Below are positions 24,713 through 32,873 of a stretch of 64,000 nt of DNA, piece after piece. The stretch lies in contig CAZBZV010000002.1 in the NCBI GenBank assembly GCA_964496505.1, positions 50,691-114,690 on the forward strand. The letters are read 5' to 3'. Under the pieces are notes generated by a model that worked only from the letters and a program-made list of their open reading frames with translations, was not told where the DNA came from and ran no database searches. Each line of letters opens with the position of its first letter. Position 1 is the first letter of the stretch. The translations under genes were made by a program, and so were the position numbers. The stretch comes from JAABVY01 sp964496505. Its GTDB lineage: Bacteria > Zixibacteria > MSB-5A5 > JAABVY01.

Positions 24713-26839
24713 ATGATAGAAAAGATTATTAAATTTACATTTATGGCAGTCATGCTTGTCGCTTTCGCATTCATTGCCGGCTGCGGAGATGACATCGCCT
24801 CTTCCGGCGATGATGGCGGCGGCGATCCGGCATCAATTGAGAGAATCATATCGCTCTCATCATCGCCATCGGAAATATCCTTTGGTGCGGAGAGCACCGT
24901 ATCTGGCCTGGTTGTCGACAGCGCCAATGCTGGTATTCAGGGCCGACAGGTAGTTCTGAGTGTTTTACCGGAAACTGCCGGATATTTTATTCCGGCTGCG
25001 GTTACCTCCGGTACAGACGGCGGCTTTGAAGCAACATTCTATCCGCTGGATACAGGTTCTGTTGAGATCTGGGCAATGATTTCATCCTCACAGGTTTCAG
25101 CCAGTCTGACAACACAAGTTGTGGCCGGTGAGGACCTTCAGACAGGAGAATGGAGATTCAATTTCGGCGCAGTTCCCGATTTTACGCTGGCGGATGGGGA
25201 TGATGTCAGCACTGTTACAGCCGAGATTCTCGATCCGGATGGAAATCCGGTGCCGGATGGAATAGAGGTCAGACTGGAAGCCGGCGAGCGCTTTAATGAT
25301 GTTGACGGTAATGGATATTTTACAGAAAATGTGGATCAGGTACTGGTCGATATCAACGGCAATGAGATCTGGGATCGAGTGGGTTCTGTACCTTCTGCGG
25401 TTACCACCTCCGGCGGCCAGATTCAATTTGAATATACTGCCGGTACAATTTCCGGTCTTATATATATTCGCGCCACGCTTTTTGATAATGGAGAAGCGAA
25501 TTCCGGGGAATTTCCCATGGTGCTCAGACCCGGTAACGAGATAGCCTCGATTGCCCTGACCACCGATCGTTCCGAAATTCAGGTCAAGGCCACGGGCGGA
25601 ATCGAATTCGCCAACCTGACTGCGGTCTGCTTTGATGCCTACGGAAACAAAGTTCAGAGCGAACTTCCGGTCGATTTCTTCTTTGTCTACGGTCCGGGAG
25701 GCGGCGAGCGCTTTACGATCTCGGAGTACGATTCCACTCAAACCTCGCCGGACACATTAACCGCATATACCAATGTCGTTGGCGAGGCCACGGCGACGGT
25801 ATTTTCCGGCATCAAATCCGGCACGGTTATGATTCAGGCCGAGAGCGGAGATATTCTCTCCAATGCAACTTTGATCAATATCAATGCCGGCCCGGCCTAT
25901 GAAATGTCGGTCGGCGTCAATCCCTGTAATATCAGAGGCTGGGATGTGGTCAACGAGCAGGCCAATGTCGTTGCGATGGTTAATGATATTTACGGCAACC
26001 CGGTCATGGATTCCACAGAGGTATTTTTCTGGACCGATGAGGGTATGGTTACGGCCGCTTCGATAACAGAATCCGGCCTCGGTGAAGCAGTTTACAGCTC
26101 GGGCGATCCGCGTGGAGACGGCCTGGCGATTATTCGCGCAGAGACAGCCGGCGGTACTGTGGTCGATTCCACAATCCTGATAGTCTCCGGTCCGGCTTAC
26201 ACGATTACCGCTTACGGCTATGCCCTTGAGCTTAATGCAAATGGTGAGGATTATACCGATATATGGGTGGATGCCAGGGATGTCAACGATAACTTTATGA
26301 CTGATGGAACCCCGGTTGAAATCCTGTTCAACGACGGAACTACATTAAACGGCAATCTTTCCGACGGCTGCTACAGTTCGTTGGAGAGAATCCGTTACAA
26401 ATCAACGACTTTGACCCGCGACTATGTCTACTCGGTGCCGGACAACGGTATCGGAAGATATCTCGAGGGTTATGCTCAGGCCGGCGGCGTGATGGGTCCG
26501 TCTGATGGCATTTCCATTATACTGCATACCGGACCGGCCAATACCGAGCGTTCCGAGGTCAGAGTCAGCTCGACCGCGGCTCCCGGTTCCACTGAGCCGG
26601 TTGATGTGGTCATTATGGATCGCGCCGGAAATCCGCTGGGCGGTCATCTGCTGGAGGCCAGCGCCAATCTTGGTACATTGAGTCCCGCCAGTGCCACCAC
26701 CAATGCCTACGGTGAGGCGTCATTTATCTATACCGCACCGGGATCGATCGGTAATGATTATATTACTATTTCCGATCAGGATCCGGGTTACGGCGGGATT
26801 GTTATGACCAAGAAGATCAAGGTTGATATTACAGACTAA
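24713..26839 (+). CDS. Lipoprotein with tandem bacterial Ig-like (invasin/Big_1 type) domains
   Basis: 708 residues from the ATG at 24713 (GAGGGA six bases upstream; the GTG two codons earlier touches that site). The lipobox is IAGC near residue 20. The mature protein repeats strands such as ATVFSGIKSGTVMIQAE and AVYSSGDPRGDGLAIIRAE, the hallmark of invasin-type Ig domains (about six). It lies 49 nt after pilQ with no terminator between, and a strong terminator follows. It is therefore probably the last gene of the pilus operon, perhaps an outer membrane pilus or adhesion accessory. That role is inference. Confidence 0.82.
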   Translation: MIEKIIKFTFMAVMLVAFAFIAGCGDDIASSGDDGGGDPASIERIISLSSSPSEISFGAESTVSGLVVDSANAGIQGRQVVLSVLPETAGYFIPAAVTSGTDGGFEATFYPLDTGSVEIWAMISSSQVSASLTTQVVAGEDLQTGEWRFNFGAVPDFTLADGDDVSTVTAEILDPDGNPVPDGIEVRLEAGERFNDVDGNGYFTENVDQVLVDINGNEIWDRVGSVPSAVTTSGGQIQFEYTAGTISGLIYIRATLFDNGEANSGEFPMVLRPGNEIASIALTTDRSEIQVKATGGIEFANLTAVCFDAYGNKVQSELPVDFFFVYGPGGGERFTISEYDSTQTSPDTLTAYTNVVGEATATVFSGIKSGTVMIQAESGDILSNATLININAGPAYEMSVGVNPCNIRGWDVVNEQANVVAMVNDIYGNPVMDSTEVFFWTDEGMVTAASITESGLGEAVYSSGDPRGDGLAIIRAETAGGTVVDSTILIVSGPAYTITAYGYALELNANGEDYTDIWVDARDVNDNFMTDGTPVEILFNDGTTLNGNLSDGCYSSLERIRYKSTTLTRDYVYSVPDNGIGRYLEGYAQAGGVMGPSDGISIILHTGPANTERSEVRVSSTAAPGSTEPVDVVIMDRAGNPLGGHLLEASANLGTLSPASATTNAYGEASFIYTAPGSIGNDYITISDQDPGYGGIVMTKKIKVDITD

Positions 26840-26870
26840 CACGGTCGTTACGCATACAGGCAGAGTTGAA

Positions 26871-26901
26871 AGAGCCGTCCTTTCGGACGGCTCTTTTTTT
26901 G
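26871..26901 (+). terminator. Terminator of the pilM-Q/lipoprotein operon
   Basis: AGAGCCGTCC, loop TTTC, GGACGGCTCT (perfect 10 bp), then seven further T. Confidence 0.95.
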
Positions 26902-26926
26902 TGTGGCATGCTGATCCAATTACTAA

Positions 26927-26976
26927 AAGTGTTACCTATGTAATGAGCCATTTGAGTTGCCTATGTTCCAAGACAT
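26927..26976. repeat. Possible relic of an insertion-sequence end
   Basis: GTTACCTATGTAATGAGCC (26931) and GTTGCCTATGTTCCAAGAC (26957) are imperfect direct repeats 26 bp apart. They resemble the repeated GTTACCTATGT words at the ends of IS481/IS21-like elements. No transposase is present. Confidence 0.3.
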
Positions 26977-27033
26977 ACAACATACAGTGCCCGGAATGAA
27001 TCCGCCCGTCAGGTTGGGTGCAAAGTGTTGTTT

Positions 27034-27789
27034 TTACCTGCTATTCCAGTTCTGGAGAATGCATTCTGCATGATATTCATGCATGACTATTCCGCTTAGT
27101 CTAACCAGTTTTTCCTCGCGTGATAATTCATCTGAATTGACTATTTTGTTGATCTCTTTTAGCCATTTCTGAGCATTGCTTAAATATATTTGCCCTCCTT
27201 TACCTCCAAGTATGATTAGATTTCCACTTCCAACGGCCTTTTTCAGTCTAATAGTTTCCTTTATTAGCACGCTATCTTGATGTTGCTTTTCCCATTCTAA
27301 TTCTCGTTCGGTCTTTGGAGGTTCAAATAAAATCCATTCTGGCCCTATGAGATTTTTAAACTTCACTGAAAATCTTTTGCGATCATCTAAATAGGCAGAA
27401 TCCACAAGATCGCCTCGTCTATCATTGAAGAAATCAAGCATTAGATTTATAGCTGAATCATAACCGACTTGCTTGTACGCTATTGCAAATGAATCCAATG
27501 ACATTCTTACCATACCATATTTTGTATCGGGATCGATATCCATAGGTGTTTCAAGGTCTTTAATTTTAGATAACCATATATAATTATTGATTTTCAAGGT
27601 GTCACTTTCAACATTAATCTCATAAGGCGGCTCAAGCAGTCTGCCGTTCAGGATTATTCTGCCCGATCCTTCCTGTAAATCCGCAGAATCCGGCTCATGG
27701 TATTTTTTCTTTTCGCTGGCTTGCGAATACCCGGATAGATATCCAAGCATCAAAAGAATCAGCACAAAAATAATCGTGCTTCTTTTCAT
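27034..27789 (-). CDS. Secreted protein of unknown function
   Basis: 251 residues from the ATG at 27789, which has GGAGGG just upstream; a longer frame to 27837 lacks a ribosome site. The signal peptide reads MKRSTIIFVLILLMLGYLSG. The remainder is charged and soluble with no motif I recognise. An HEYHAEC segment lies near the C terminus but is not a clear metal site. It shares a duplicated promoter and leader with the next upstream gene and a short EPPYE/PPPYE match after the signal peptide. Confidence 0.7.
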   Translation of the reverse strand: MKRSTIIFVLILLMLGYLSGYSQASEKKKYHEPDSADLQEGSGRIILNGRLLEPPYEINVESDTLKINNYIWLSKIKDLETPMDIDPDTKYGMVRMSLDSFAIAYKQVGYDSAINLMLDFFNDRRGDLVDSAYLDDRKRFSVKFKNLIGPEWILFEPPKTERELEWEKQHQDSVLIKETIRLKKAVGSGNLIILGGKGGQIYLSNAQKWLKEINKIVNSDELSREEKLVRLSGIVMHEYHAECILQNWNSR

Positions 27790-27882
27790 TATCCCTCCCA
27801 TGATTAAAGATTCAATCCAATAACTATACCATTCCAAAGGCGAATTATTCGCGATGTCTATGCGATAATGGTGTTATTAATC

Positions 27883-27911
27883 TATTTACGATTGAGACAG
27901 GATTTTGTCAA
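27883..27911 (-). promoter_or_regulatory. Sigma-70 promoter, duplicated copy A
   Basis: Minus strand TTGACA (27911-27906), 17 nt, TAAATA (27888-27883). The following leader contains GCGATGTCTATGCGAT (plus-strand reading), shared with copy B. Confidence 0.65.
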
Positions 27912-27923
27912 TCATAAAATTGA

Positions 27924-28688
27924 TTAATTTTTGGAATCATATTCATTTTGCCCGTCCCTTGGTTTAAATTTACTATTCCAGATTCCAACCTTATATTTAT
28001 AGAGTTCAGAACTATTATGTAATTGCGTGATAATTTTAGCTATGGATATGCTATCAGGTGCCACTCTTATGCTGTCTATGATCCCTTGAATGCAAATGGT
28101 CTGCCCAAATAGCGGAAGTTCGTCACTGCCTCCCTTTGGATAGAGCCTTTCCTCAATGTCGGGCGGATAGTTGATTTGAAAATCAGGAAAATCAGTTCTC
28201 TGCGCGAAGCGTCTATTTGATCGTTCATATTCTTCAACCGGATTGAAAGGTCGCGAGCCGTCAAGAATCAACTGATATTCACCGGGCGGAAGGTCCGAAA
28301 AAATATAACGCCCAAGCGAATCAGTTATTCCAACAGCAACGCGATAATCATTATAGAAAAATATTCGAGGTACAATTATGATAACTCCATTGGCAGTATC
28401 AAGAGGGCCATCTAATGCATGACCAATTTCCCTCTCTACCATTCTCGGCAAATTACTATTTCCAAGAAGTGAATCAGGAAAAGAAGTCGCGATAGTTCTT
28501 GATACATCATTCGGGATTTTATTCAATATTAGTTTAAGTCCGGTCTCATAGGGCGGAGGTGTGCAGCCGCGAGCCACCACCATAACATCTCCGGTTTTTG
28601 CGTCCTGCAGACTGGCATCCTCATCATTGGCAAGACATAATGCAGATATCAATATTATTGTAATGACAAAAATCGCCTTATTTCTCAT
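27924..28688 (-). CDS. Secreted protein with a short carboxypeptidase-regulatory-like beta segment, unknown function
   Basis: 254 residues with a signal peptide (MRNKAIFVITIILISALCLA). A central stretch (VAVGITDSLGRYIFSDLPPG, then EYQLIL) looks like one prealbumin-like/CarboxypepD_reg repeat. The N-terminal ARGCTPPPYE resembles EPPYE in the neighbouring secreted protein. The start has a GGAGGT-like site. It is transcribed from promoter copy B, about 100 nt upstream. Confidence 0.7.
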   Translation of the reverse strand: MRNKAIFVITIILISALCLANDEDASLQDAKTGDVMVVARGCTPPPYETGLKLILNKIPNDVSRTIATSFPDSLLGNSNLPRMVEREIGHALDGPLDTANGVIIIVPRIFFYNDYRVAVGITDSLGRYIFSDLPPGEYQLILDGSRPFNPVEEYERSNRRFAQRTDFPDFQINYPPDIEERLYPKGGSDELPLFGQTICIQGIIDSIRVAPDSISIAKIITQLHNSSELYKYKVGIWNSKFKPRDGQNEYDSKN

Positions 28689-28787
28689 TTTACCTCCAAT
28701 AAATTAGATTGATTTCTTTTCTATATACCTTACAGCTATATCACCGAATTATTCCCCGATGTCTATGCGATGATGGTGTATACAATC

Positions 28788-28816
28788 TATTAACGAATTA
28801 GACGCAAATTTGTCAA
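28788..28816 (-). promoter_or_regulatory. Sigma-70 promoter, duplicated copy B
   Basis: Minus strand TTGACA (28816-28811), 17 nt, TTAATA (28793-28788). Sequence from the -35 box through CCGATGTCTATGCGATGATGG matches copy A over about 75 bp. Confidence 0.65.
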
Positions 28817-28873
28817 ACATAATCTTGCTATTTTAGGCAGATTATAAATATCTTGTTATACGCATAAAATGCG

Positions 28874-28929
28874 GGCGCGGCGTTTGTCCTCATGCGCCGC
28901 GTGATCTGGGCACACCAGGAGGTACGCCT
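28874..28929. repeat. Palindromic repeat flanking yjbQ-mtnA, left copy
   Basis: GCGCGGCGTTTGTCCTCATG, then CGCCGCG, and after a short gap CACCAGGAGGTACGCC. GCGGCG/CGCCGC can pair. A second copy follows mtnA at 30434-30485. Confidence 0.75.
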
Positions 28930-28973
28930 AGCACGAGTTATAAAAACGTATCAAGCAGGGGAGAGGTGTTAGT

Positions 28974-29390
28974 ATGGTTCAGAATTTTGGAATTAAGCTC
29001 GAAACAGATGGGATATGTGATATACTCGATATCACCTCCAGGGTGGAGGAATCGATTCAGCAAAGCGGAATTACCAATGGCCTGGTGAATATCTTCTGTC
29101 CCGGTTCGACTGGCGGAATCACCACAATCGAATACGAGCCGGGTCTCCAGAAAGACCTTCCGGAATTTATGGAGAAGATCATACCCTCAAACCGTTCCTA
29201 TGAACATGACAAGACCTGGGGGGATGGCAACGGCTTCTCGCATTTGCGTTCAGCCCTGATCGGGCCTTCCCTGACCGCGCCGGTTGTCTCCGGCAAACTG
29301 CGGCACGGTACCTGGCAGCAGATAGTATTTCTCGATTTTGATAACAAATCCCGCACCCGTGAACTCGTAATTACAGTAATGGGAGAATAG
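28974..29390 (+). CDS. yjbQ: YjbQ/UPF0047 family protein (secondary thiamine-phosphate synthase type)
   Basis: 138 residues, full length for the family. The conserved block GDGNGFSHLRSALIGPSLTAP and the C-terminal GTWQQIVFLDFDN are present. YjbQ proteins have weak thiamine-phosphate synthase activity and an uncertain true role. GGGAGAGG lies upstream of the ATG. The mtnA gene starts 2 nt after its stop. Confidence 0.92.
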   Translation: MVQNFGIKLETDGICDILDITSRVEESIQQSGITNGLVNIFCPGSTGGITTIEYEPGLQKDLPEFMEKIIPSNRSYEHDKTWGDGNGFSHLRSALIGPSLTAPVVSGKLRHGTWQQIVFLDFDNKSRTRELVITVMGE

Positions 29391-29392
29391 AG

Positions 29393-30388
29393 ATGAATTT
29401 CTACACACTAAAATTCGAGGATAAAAAGCTGGTCCTTCTGGATCAAACCCTTCTACCCGGCAAAGAGGTCTATCTGGATTTGACCGATTACCGCGATATT
29501 ATCGAGGCGATCAAGATGCTGAGGGTACGCGGCGCTCCGGCAATCGGAGTGGCGGCGGCTTATGGATGTGTGGTGGCCTGCCAGAATGCCGATGATTTCG
29601 AGACCATGATGAAATATCTGGATGAAATCCGCGCCGCCCGTCCAACCGCTGTAAATCTGGCCTGGGCGGTGGATCAGATGAAGGAGATAGCTAATTCGAA
29701 TAAGGATAAGAGCTTAGATCAAATTCGGGAGCTGTTTCTGGAAAAGGCTCAGCAGATTCATAAAAATGATGAGGAGATGTGCCGCAAGATGGGTGAAAAC
29801 GGCGCTGAGCTTATAAAAGACGGCATGTCGATTCTGACCCACTGTAATGCCGGCGCTCTGGCCACCGCCGGAATCGGCACCGCCTTGTCGGTTATGTATG
29901 TTGCCGCCCGGCAGGGCAAAAAGATCAAGGTTTATGCCGACGAAACCCGTCCCCTTCTACAGGGAGCGCGTCTGACCACATGGGAGCTGATGCAGGAAAA
30001 TATTGATGTTACCTTAAATACAGATAATATGGCCGCCAGCCTGATGAAAAAGGGGATGATCGACTGCGTGATAACGGGGGCAGATCGGGTTACCAAGAAT
30101 TTCGATGTGATAAATAAGATCGGTACCTATGGTGTGGCGGTTCTGGCCAAACACCATAATATACCGTTTTATGTGGCGATACCGTGGTCTACATACGACG
30201 AAAACACGCCCACGGGTGAGGATGTGGAAATCGAGATGCGTTCCCCGGAGGAGGTAACCGACTGGAGCGGTGTGAAAACCGCCCCGGATGGAATTAAGGT
30301 ATATTCTCCGGCTTTTGATGTTACGCCGCATGAGCTGGTTACAGCGATTATCACCGATACTGAGATTGTATATCCGAATAAGAAATGA
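29393..30388 (+). CDS. mtnA: S-methyl-5-thioribose-1-phosphate isomerase
   Basis: 331 residues of the aIF2B/eIF2B-like fold. Visible family motifs are RVRGAPAIGVAAAYG, THCNAGALATAGIGTAL (catalytic cysteine), DETRPLLQGARLT, and ITGADRVTKNFDVINKIGTY with the catalytic aspartate. It isomerises MTR-1-P to MTRu-1-P in methionine salvage. Other methionine-salvage genes are absent here, and the related ribose-1,5-bisphosphate isomerase role is a possible alternative. Confidence 0.93.
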   Translation: MNFYTLKFEDKKLVLLDQTLLPGKEVYLDLTDYRDIIEAIKMLRVRGAPAIGVAAAYGCVVACQNADDFETMMKYLDEIRAARPTAVNLAWAVDQMKEIANSNKDKSLDQIRELFLEKAQQIHKNDEEMCRKMGENGAELIKDGMSILTHCNAGALATAGIGTALSVMYVAARQGKKIKVYADETRPLLQGARLTTWELMQENIDVTLNTDNMAASLMKKGMIDCVITGADRVTKNFDVINKIGTYGVAVLAKHHNIPFYVAIPWSTYDENTPTGEDVEIEMRSPEEVTDWSGVKTAPDGIKVYSPAFDVTPHELVTAIITDTEIVYPNKK

Positions 30389-30433
30389 TTGCGATATCGT
30401 GACGCGTTTTTAGGTAGCAACAAAAGGATCGTG

Positions 30434-30485
30434 CGCGGCGTATGTCCTCATGCGACGCGACAGACAGTGCACCAGGAGGTACGCG
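30434..30485. repeat. Palindromic repeat flanking yjbQ-mtnA, right copy
   Basis: GCGCGGCGTATGTCCTCATG, then CGACGCG, then GCACCAGGAGGTACGC, in the same orientation as the left copy at 28874. Confidence 0.75.
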
Positions 30486-30497
30486 CTGCAGAACTGA

Positions 30498-30794
30498 TTA
30501 GAGTTTAAAGCCCTTAAGGCTTTCGAAAGAGCCGAAATAGCTCTTTAGAAAGGACTTCAGGGCATCATTATCGAGGCTGTATATTTTCTGTTGATCCTGC
30601 TTTTTGGCTTTTATCAGGCCGGAAGATTTTAAGGCCGATAGGTGCCGTGAAATAGTCGGCTGCGAGAGGCTGAAATAGTCCACGATTTCTGTTACTGATC
30701 TATCGCCCGCCTCCAGAATTTTAAGAATCTGCAGACGTGTAGGATCGGACAGAGCCTTGAAAACCGCCTCATGCTGTTCGATATCATCTATCAT
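30498..30794 (-). CDS. ArsR family winged-helix regulator
   Basis: 98 residues. The ArsR pattern is clear: ALSDPTRLQILKIL, then SLSQPTISRHLSALKSSGLI as recognition helix and QQKIYSLD in the wing. No cysteine metal site of the ArsR/SmtB type is visible, so the signal is unknown. AGGAGGA precedes the ATG. An operator-like palindrome overlaps the promoter -10 box, which suggests autorepression. Confidence 0.9.
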   Translation of the reverse strand: MIDDIEQHEAVFKALSDPTRLQILKILEAGDRSVTEIVDYFSLSQPTISRHLSALKSSGLIKAKKQDQQKIYSLDNDALKSFLKSYFGSFESLKGFKL

Positions 30795-30806
30795 TTATCC
30801 TCCTGT

Positions 30807-30855
30807 TATACGCATATGCGCAAATATGTATATATTATCGGAGGCTGGATGTCAA
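30807..30855 (-). promoter_or_regulatory. Promoter and operator of the ArsR gene
   Basis: Minus strand TTGACA (30855-30850), 17 nt, TATACA (30832-30827). The imperfect inverted repeat 30807-30832 (10 of 13 positions, centred near CGCATATGCG) covers the -10 box. TGTTATACGCATA from this site recurs at 28855, before yjbQ. Confidence 0.6.
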
Positions 30856-31131
30856 TACTTAATATGCGGTCTTTTTTGAAATATATAATGAACGATTGCA
30901 GGTGTTCTAATGTCGATTATATGATTTAATTTTTGCATAATTTAGCTTGGCAAATGATAGGTTTTTGTATAAATTGCAGGGATTTATTTTGAAGATATTG
31001 TGTAGAATCACAATTGATGGTGGTGTTGCAAACAGACATATTTTGCGATATTAAATGATTTTTCCCGGTCCGAATTCATATGGGTCCCGGCTTTATAGAA
31101 AAAGTGTTGAATAGATAAAAATCCCTTTGGA
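30856..31131. other. Intergenic stretch between the ArsR gene and the YceI gene
   Basis: AT-rich and without a supported gene. It may hold the promoter for the YceI protein, but no clear pair of hexamers stands out. Confidence 0.4.
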
Positions 31132-31210
31132 CAGTCATTCTAAGGTAATGTAGTGACCGAAGAATCTCTCGCAAATTAAACAGATTCTTCGCTTCGCCCA
31201 GAATGAGAGT
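31132..31210. repeat. GAAGAATCT/AGATTCTTC foldback repeat, copy 1
   Basis: About 78 bp: CAGTCATTCT...GACCGAAGAATCTCTCGC...AACAGATTCTTCGCTTCGCC...AGAATGAGAG. Outer TCATTCT/AGAATGA and inner GAAGAATCT/AGATTCTTC pair. Near-identical copies are at 57646 and 61835. Confidence 0.85.
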
Positions 31211-31333
31211 TGTAACCTTCAGACTTTTTCATTGAGTTCGAGGCGTAATTGGGGCAGGCTGAACGACTTCGGAAATCGGAAAAAAATAGTAAATTATTAT
31301 ATGTACATACATGCATTTATGAAAGGAGAAATA

Positions 31334-32260
31334 ATGAGAAAGGCGTTTTTGTTGGCCTTATTCCTGATGATTGCAACCGGTGCTCTGCTTTTGGCTCAGG
31401 AAGGCGAGATGCCGGAAGAGCAGGTAATTCCGGAAACAACAACATTTTATTTTGGCCAGGGGCTTGAAAATGATGTCCTCATGGTAAAATCGCTGGCTAT
31501 TTTCGACAGCCGCGCGCCGCTTGGCTCAGTTGTCGGGCTGGTCCGTGGAATGACGGGCGAAATGACGATTTGGCTGGATTCCATTAAGTTGGTTGAAGTT
31601 GCTGCACCTGAGCCTGTTGAAGAGGAAGCCGAAGCCGATACCATGCAGGCTGAAGAAGCCGATACGATGGCAGCGGCTGAGGGCGAGGAGATGGCTGCCG
31701 AGGAGCCAGTCGAGGAAGAACCTGAGGAGGATGCCGATACAGTGCGTATGGAAGCGGCTCCTATCGTGGTTCCTCCCAGCGGATATACACAGCCGGTTAT
31801 GGTTATGGAGATTCCGCTTGAAAATCTCACTACCGGCAGTTCTCACCTGGATTCACTTCTGAAATCCGAGGAATATCTTAATGTAGCCGAATATCCGACA
31901 GCGACTTTCGTTCTGACTAATGTCAGCGATCCATCGGAATTCAAACTGGAGGATATGCGTGAAGTCAGCCTGATTGCAACGGGTGAGTTGACTATGAACG
32001 GTCTCTCCAAGAGCTATGCCAATATTCGAACATTTGTTACATACATAGAAGAAAAGCCGATTACGGAGAATAATACCGGTATGACCGGCGATCTTATTCA
32101 TATTACCGCCGAATTTACGATTTCCCTTTCCGATTTCGCAGTCGCTATCGAGCCGGATAATCTGCTGACTATGGATGACAAGGTTACCTTAATGTTTGAC
32201 GGTTTCGGTTCCACCAATCAGATAACCGCCTCCGCTACTCAAGAGACCGAATCCGAGTAA
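31334..32260 (+). CDS. Secreted YceI-domain protein with an acidic insert
   Basis: 308 residues from the ATG at 31334 (AAAGGAGA upstream). Signal peptide MRKAFLLALFLMIATGALLLA. A glutamate-rich low-complexity stretch at about 90-140 splits the N-terminal strands from a YceI/polyisoprenoid-binding lipocalin-like part (SLLKSEEYLNVAEYPTATF, ATGELTMNGLSKSY). YceI proteins bind isoprenoid or amphiphilic ligands in the periplasm. The acidic insert is unusual for the family. The translation start excludes the upstream reading frame. Confidence 0.8.
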   Translation: MRKAFLLALFLMIATGALLLAQEGEMPEEQVIPETTTFYFGQGLENDVLMVKSLAIFDSRAPLGSVVGLVRGMTGEMTIWLDSIKLVEVAAPEPVEEEAEADTMQAEEADTMAAAEGEEMAAEEPVEEEPEEDADTVRMEAAPIVVPPSGYTQPVMVMEIPLENLTTGSSHLDSLLKSEEYLNVAEYPTATFVLTNVSDPSEFKLEDMREVSLIATGELTMNGLSKSYANIRTFVTYIEEKPITENNTGMTGDLIHITAEFTISLSDFAVAIEPDNLLTMDDKVTLMFDGFGSTNQITASATQETESE

Positions 32261-32277
32261 AATAAATATTTTGTAAA

Positions 32278-32310
32278 CGGCCGGGCGAAATCAGCCCGGC
32301 TGTTTTCTTT
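32278..32310 (+). terminator. Terminator of the YceI-domain gene
   Basis: CGGCCGGGC / GCCCGGCTG (one mismatch) followed by TTTTCTTTT. Confidence 0.8.
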
Positions 32311-32318
32311 TATCATGA

Positions 32319-32334
32319 ATGCGCATATGCGCAT
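32319..32334. promoter_or_regulatory. Perfect 16-bp palindrome, possible ArsR operator
   Basis: ATGCGCATATGCGCAT is self-complementary and shares CGCATATGCG with the ArsR promoter operator. No promoter is seen next to it. Confidence 0.4.
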
Positions 32335-32576
32335 AATGGTATACAATGCCCTGGCCTTCTCCGGGATTCCCTGGGAATGACATGTATCGAATCTTATCTC
32401 TTAATCGGTGACTTTTTCAACATGCTCTGCGGAAAGGGTGGATAGAATTAATTGGCAGGACCGGTTTTTCGGCAGTTTATTTATGTATGAAAAAAAGCCG
32501 GATTTTTGTGAAAACAGTTCCGGATTGTCCGAAACAGGTCTGAATTCAAAAAAAATGAAAATATATTAAAAAAGTC
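32335..32576. other. Intergenic spacer with no visible gene
   Basis: I see no gene here. It contains GACTTTTTCAACA, a word that also follows the foldback repeat near 61923. Confidence 0.4.
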
Positions 32577-32604
32577 TTGACATATTTTGGAATGGCATTA
32601 TAAT
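32577..32604 (+). promoter_or_regulatory. Strong sigma-70 promoter of the first cohesin/dockerin protein
   Basis: TTGACA (32577-32582), 16 nt, TATAAT (32599-32604): both perfect. It implies a leader of about 260 nt. Confidence 0.85.
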
Positions 32605-32873
32605 GGAGGCGTCTAGGGAAACGCAGTTTTTCAAAGCTTTTACGCGCATTCAACTTTTACTCGTCTCTATTAAGTAATAAGAATACCATATTGGGAAATA
32701 TCATTGTTTTTATTGGCTTATCCTCATTAAACAAATTTGCCCATTACATCAAGTAACATTTGGTGCTTAGGATTATTAAGCTGCCAATTTACCTTTGAGG
32801 GGGGAATCTTGAAACTTGTTTTCAGGATTAGCAAAGTTGGTGGTTTAAATCAAAACTTTGAAGGAGCATTGTA

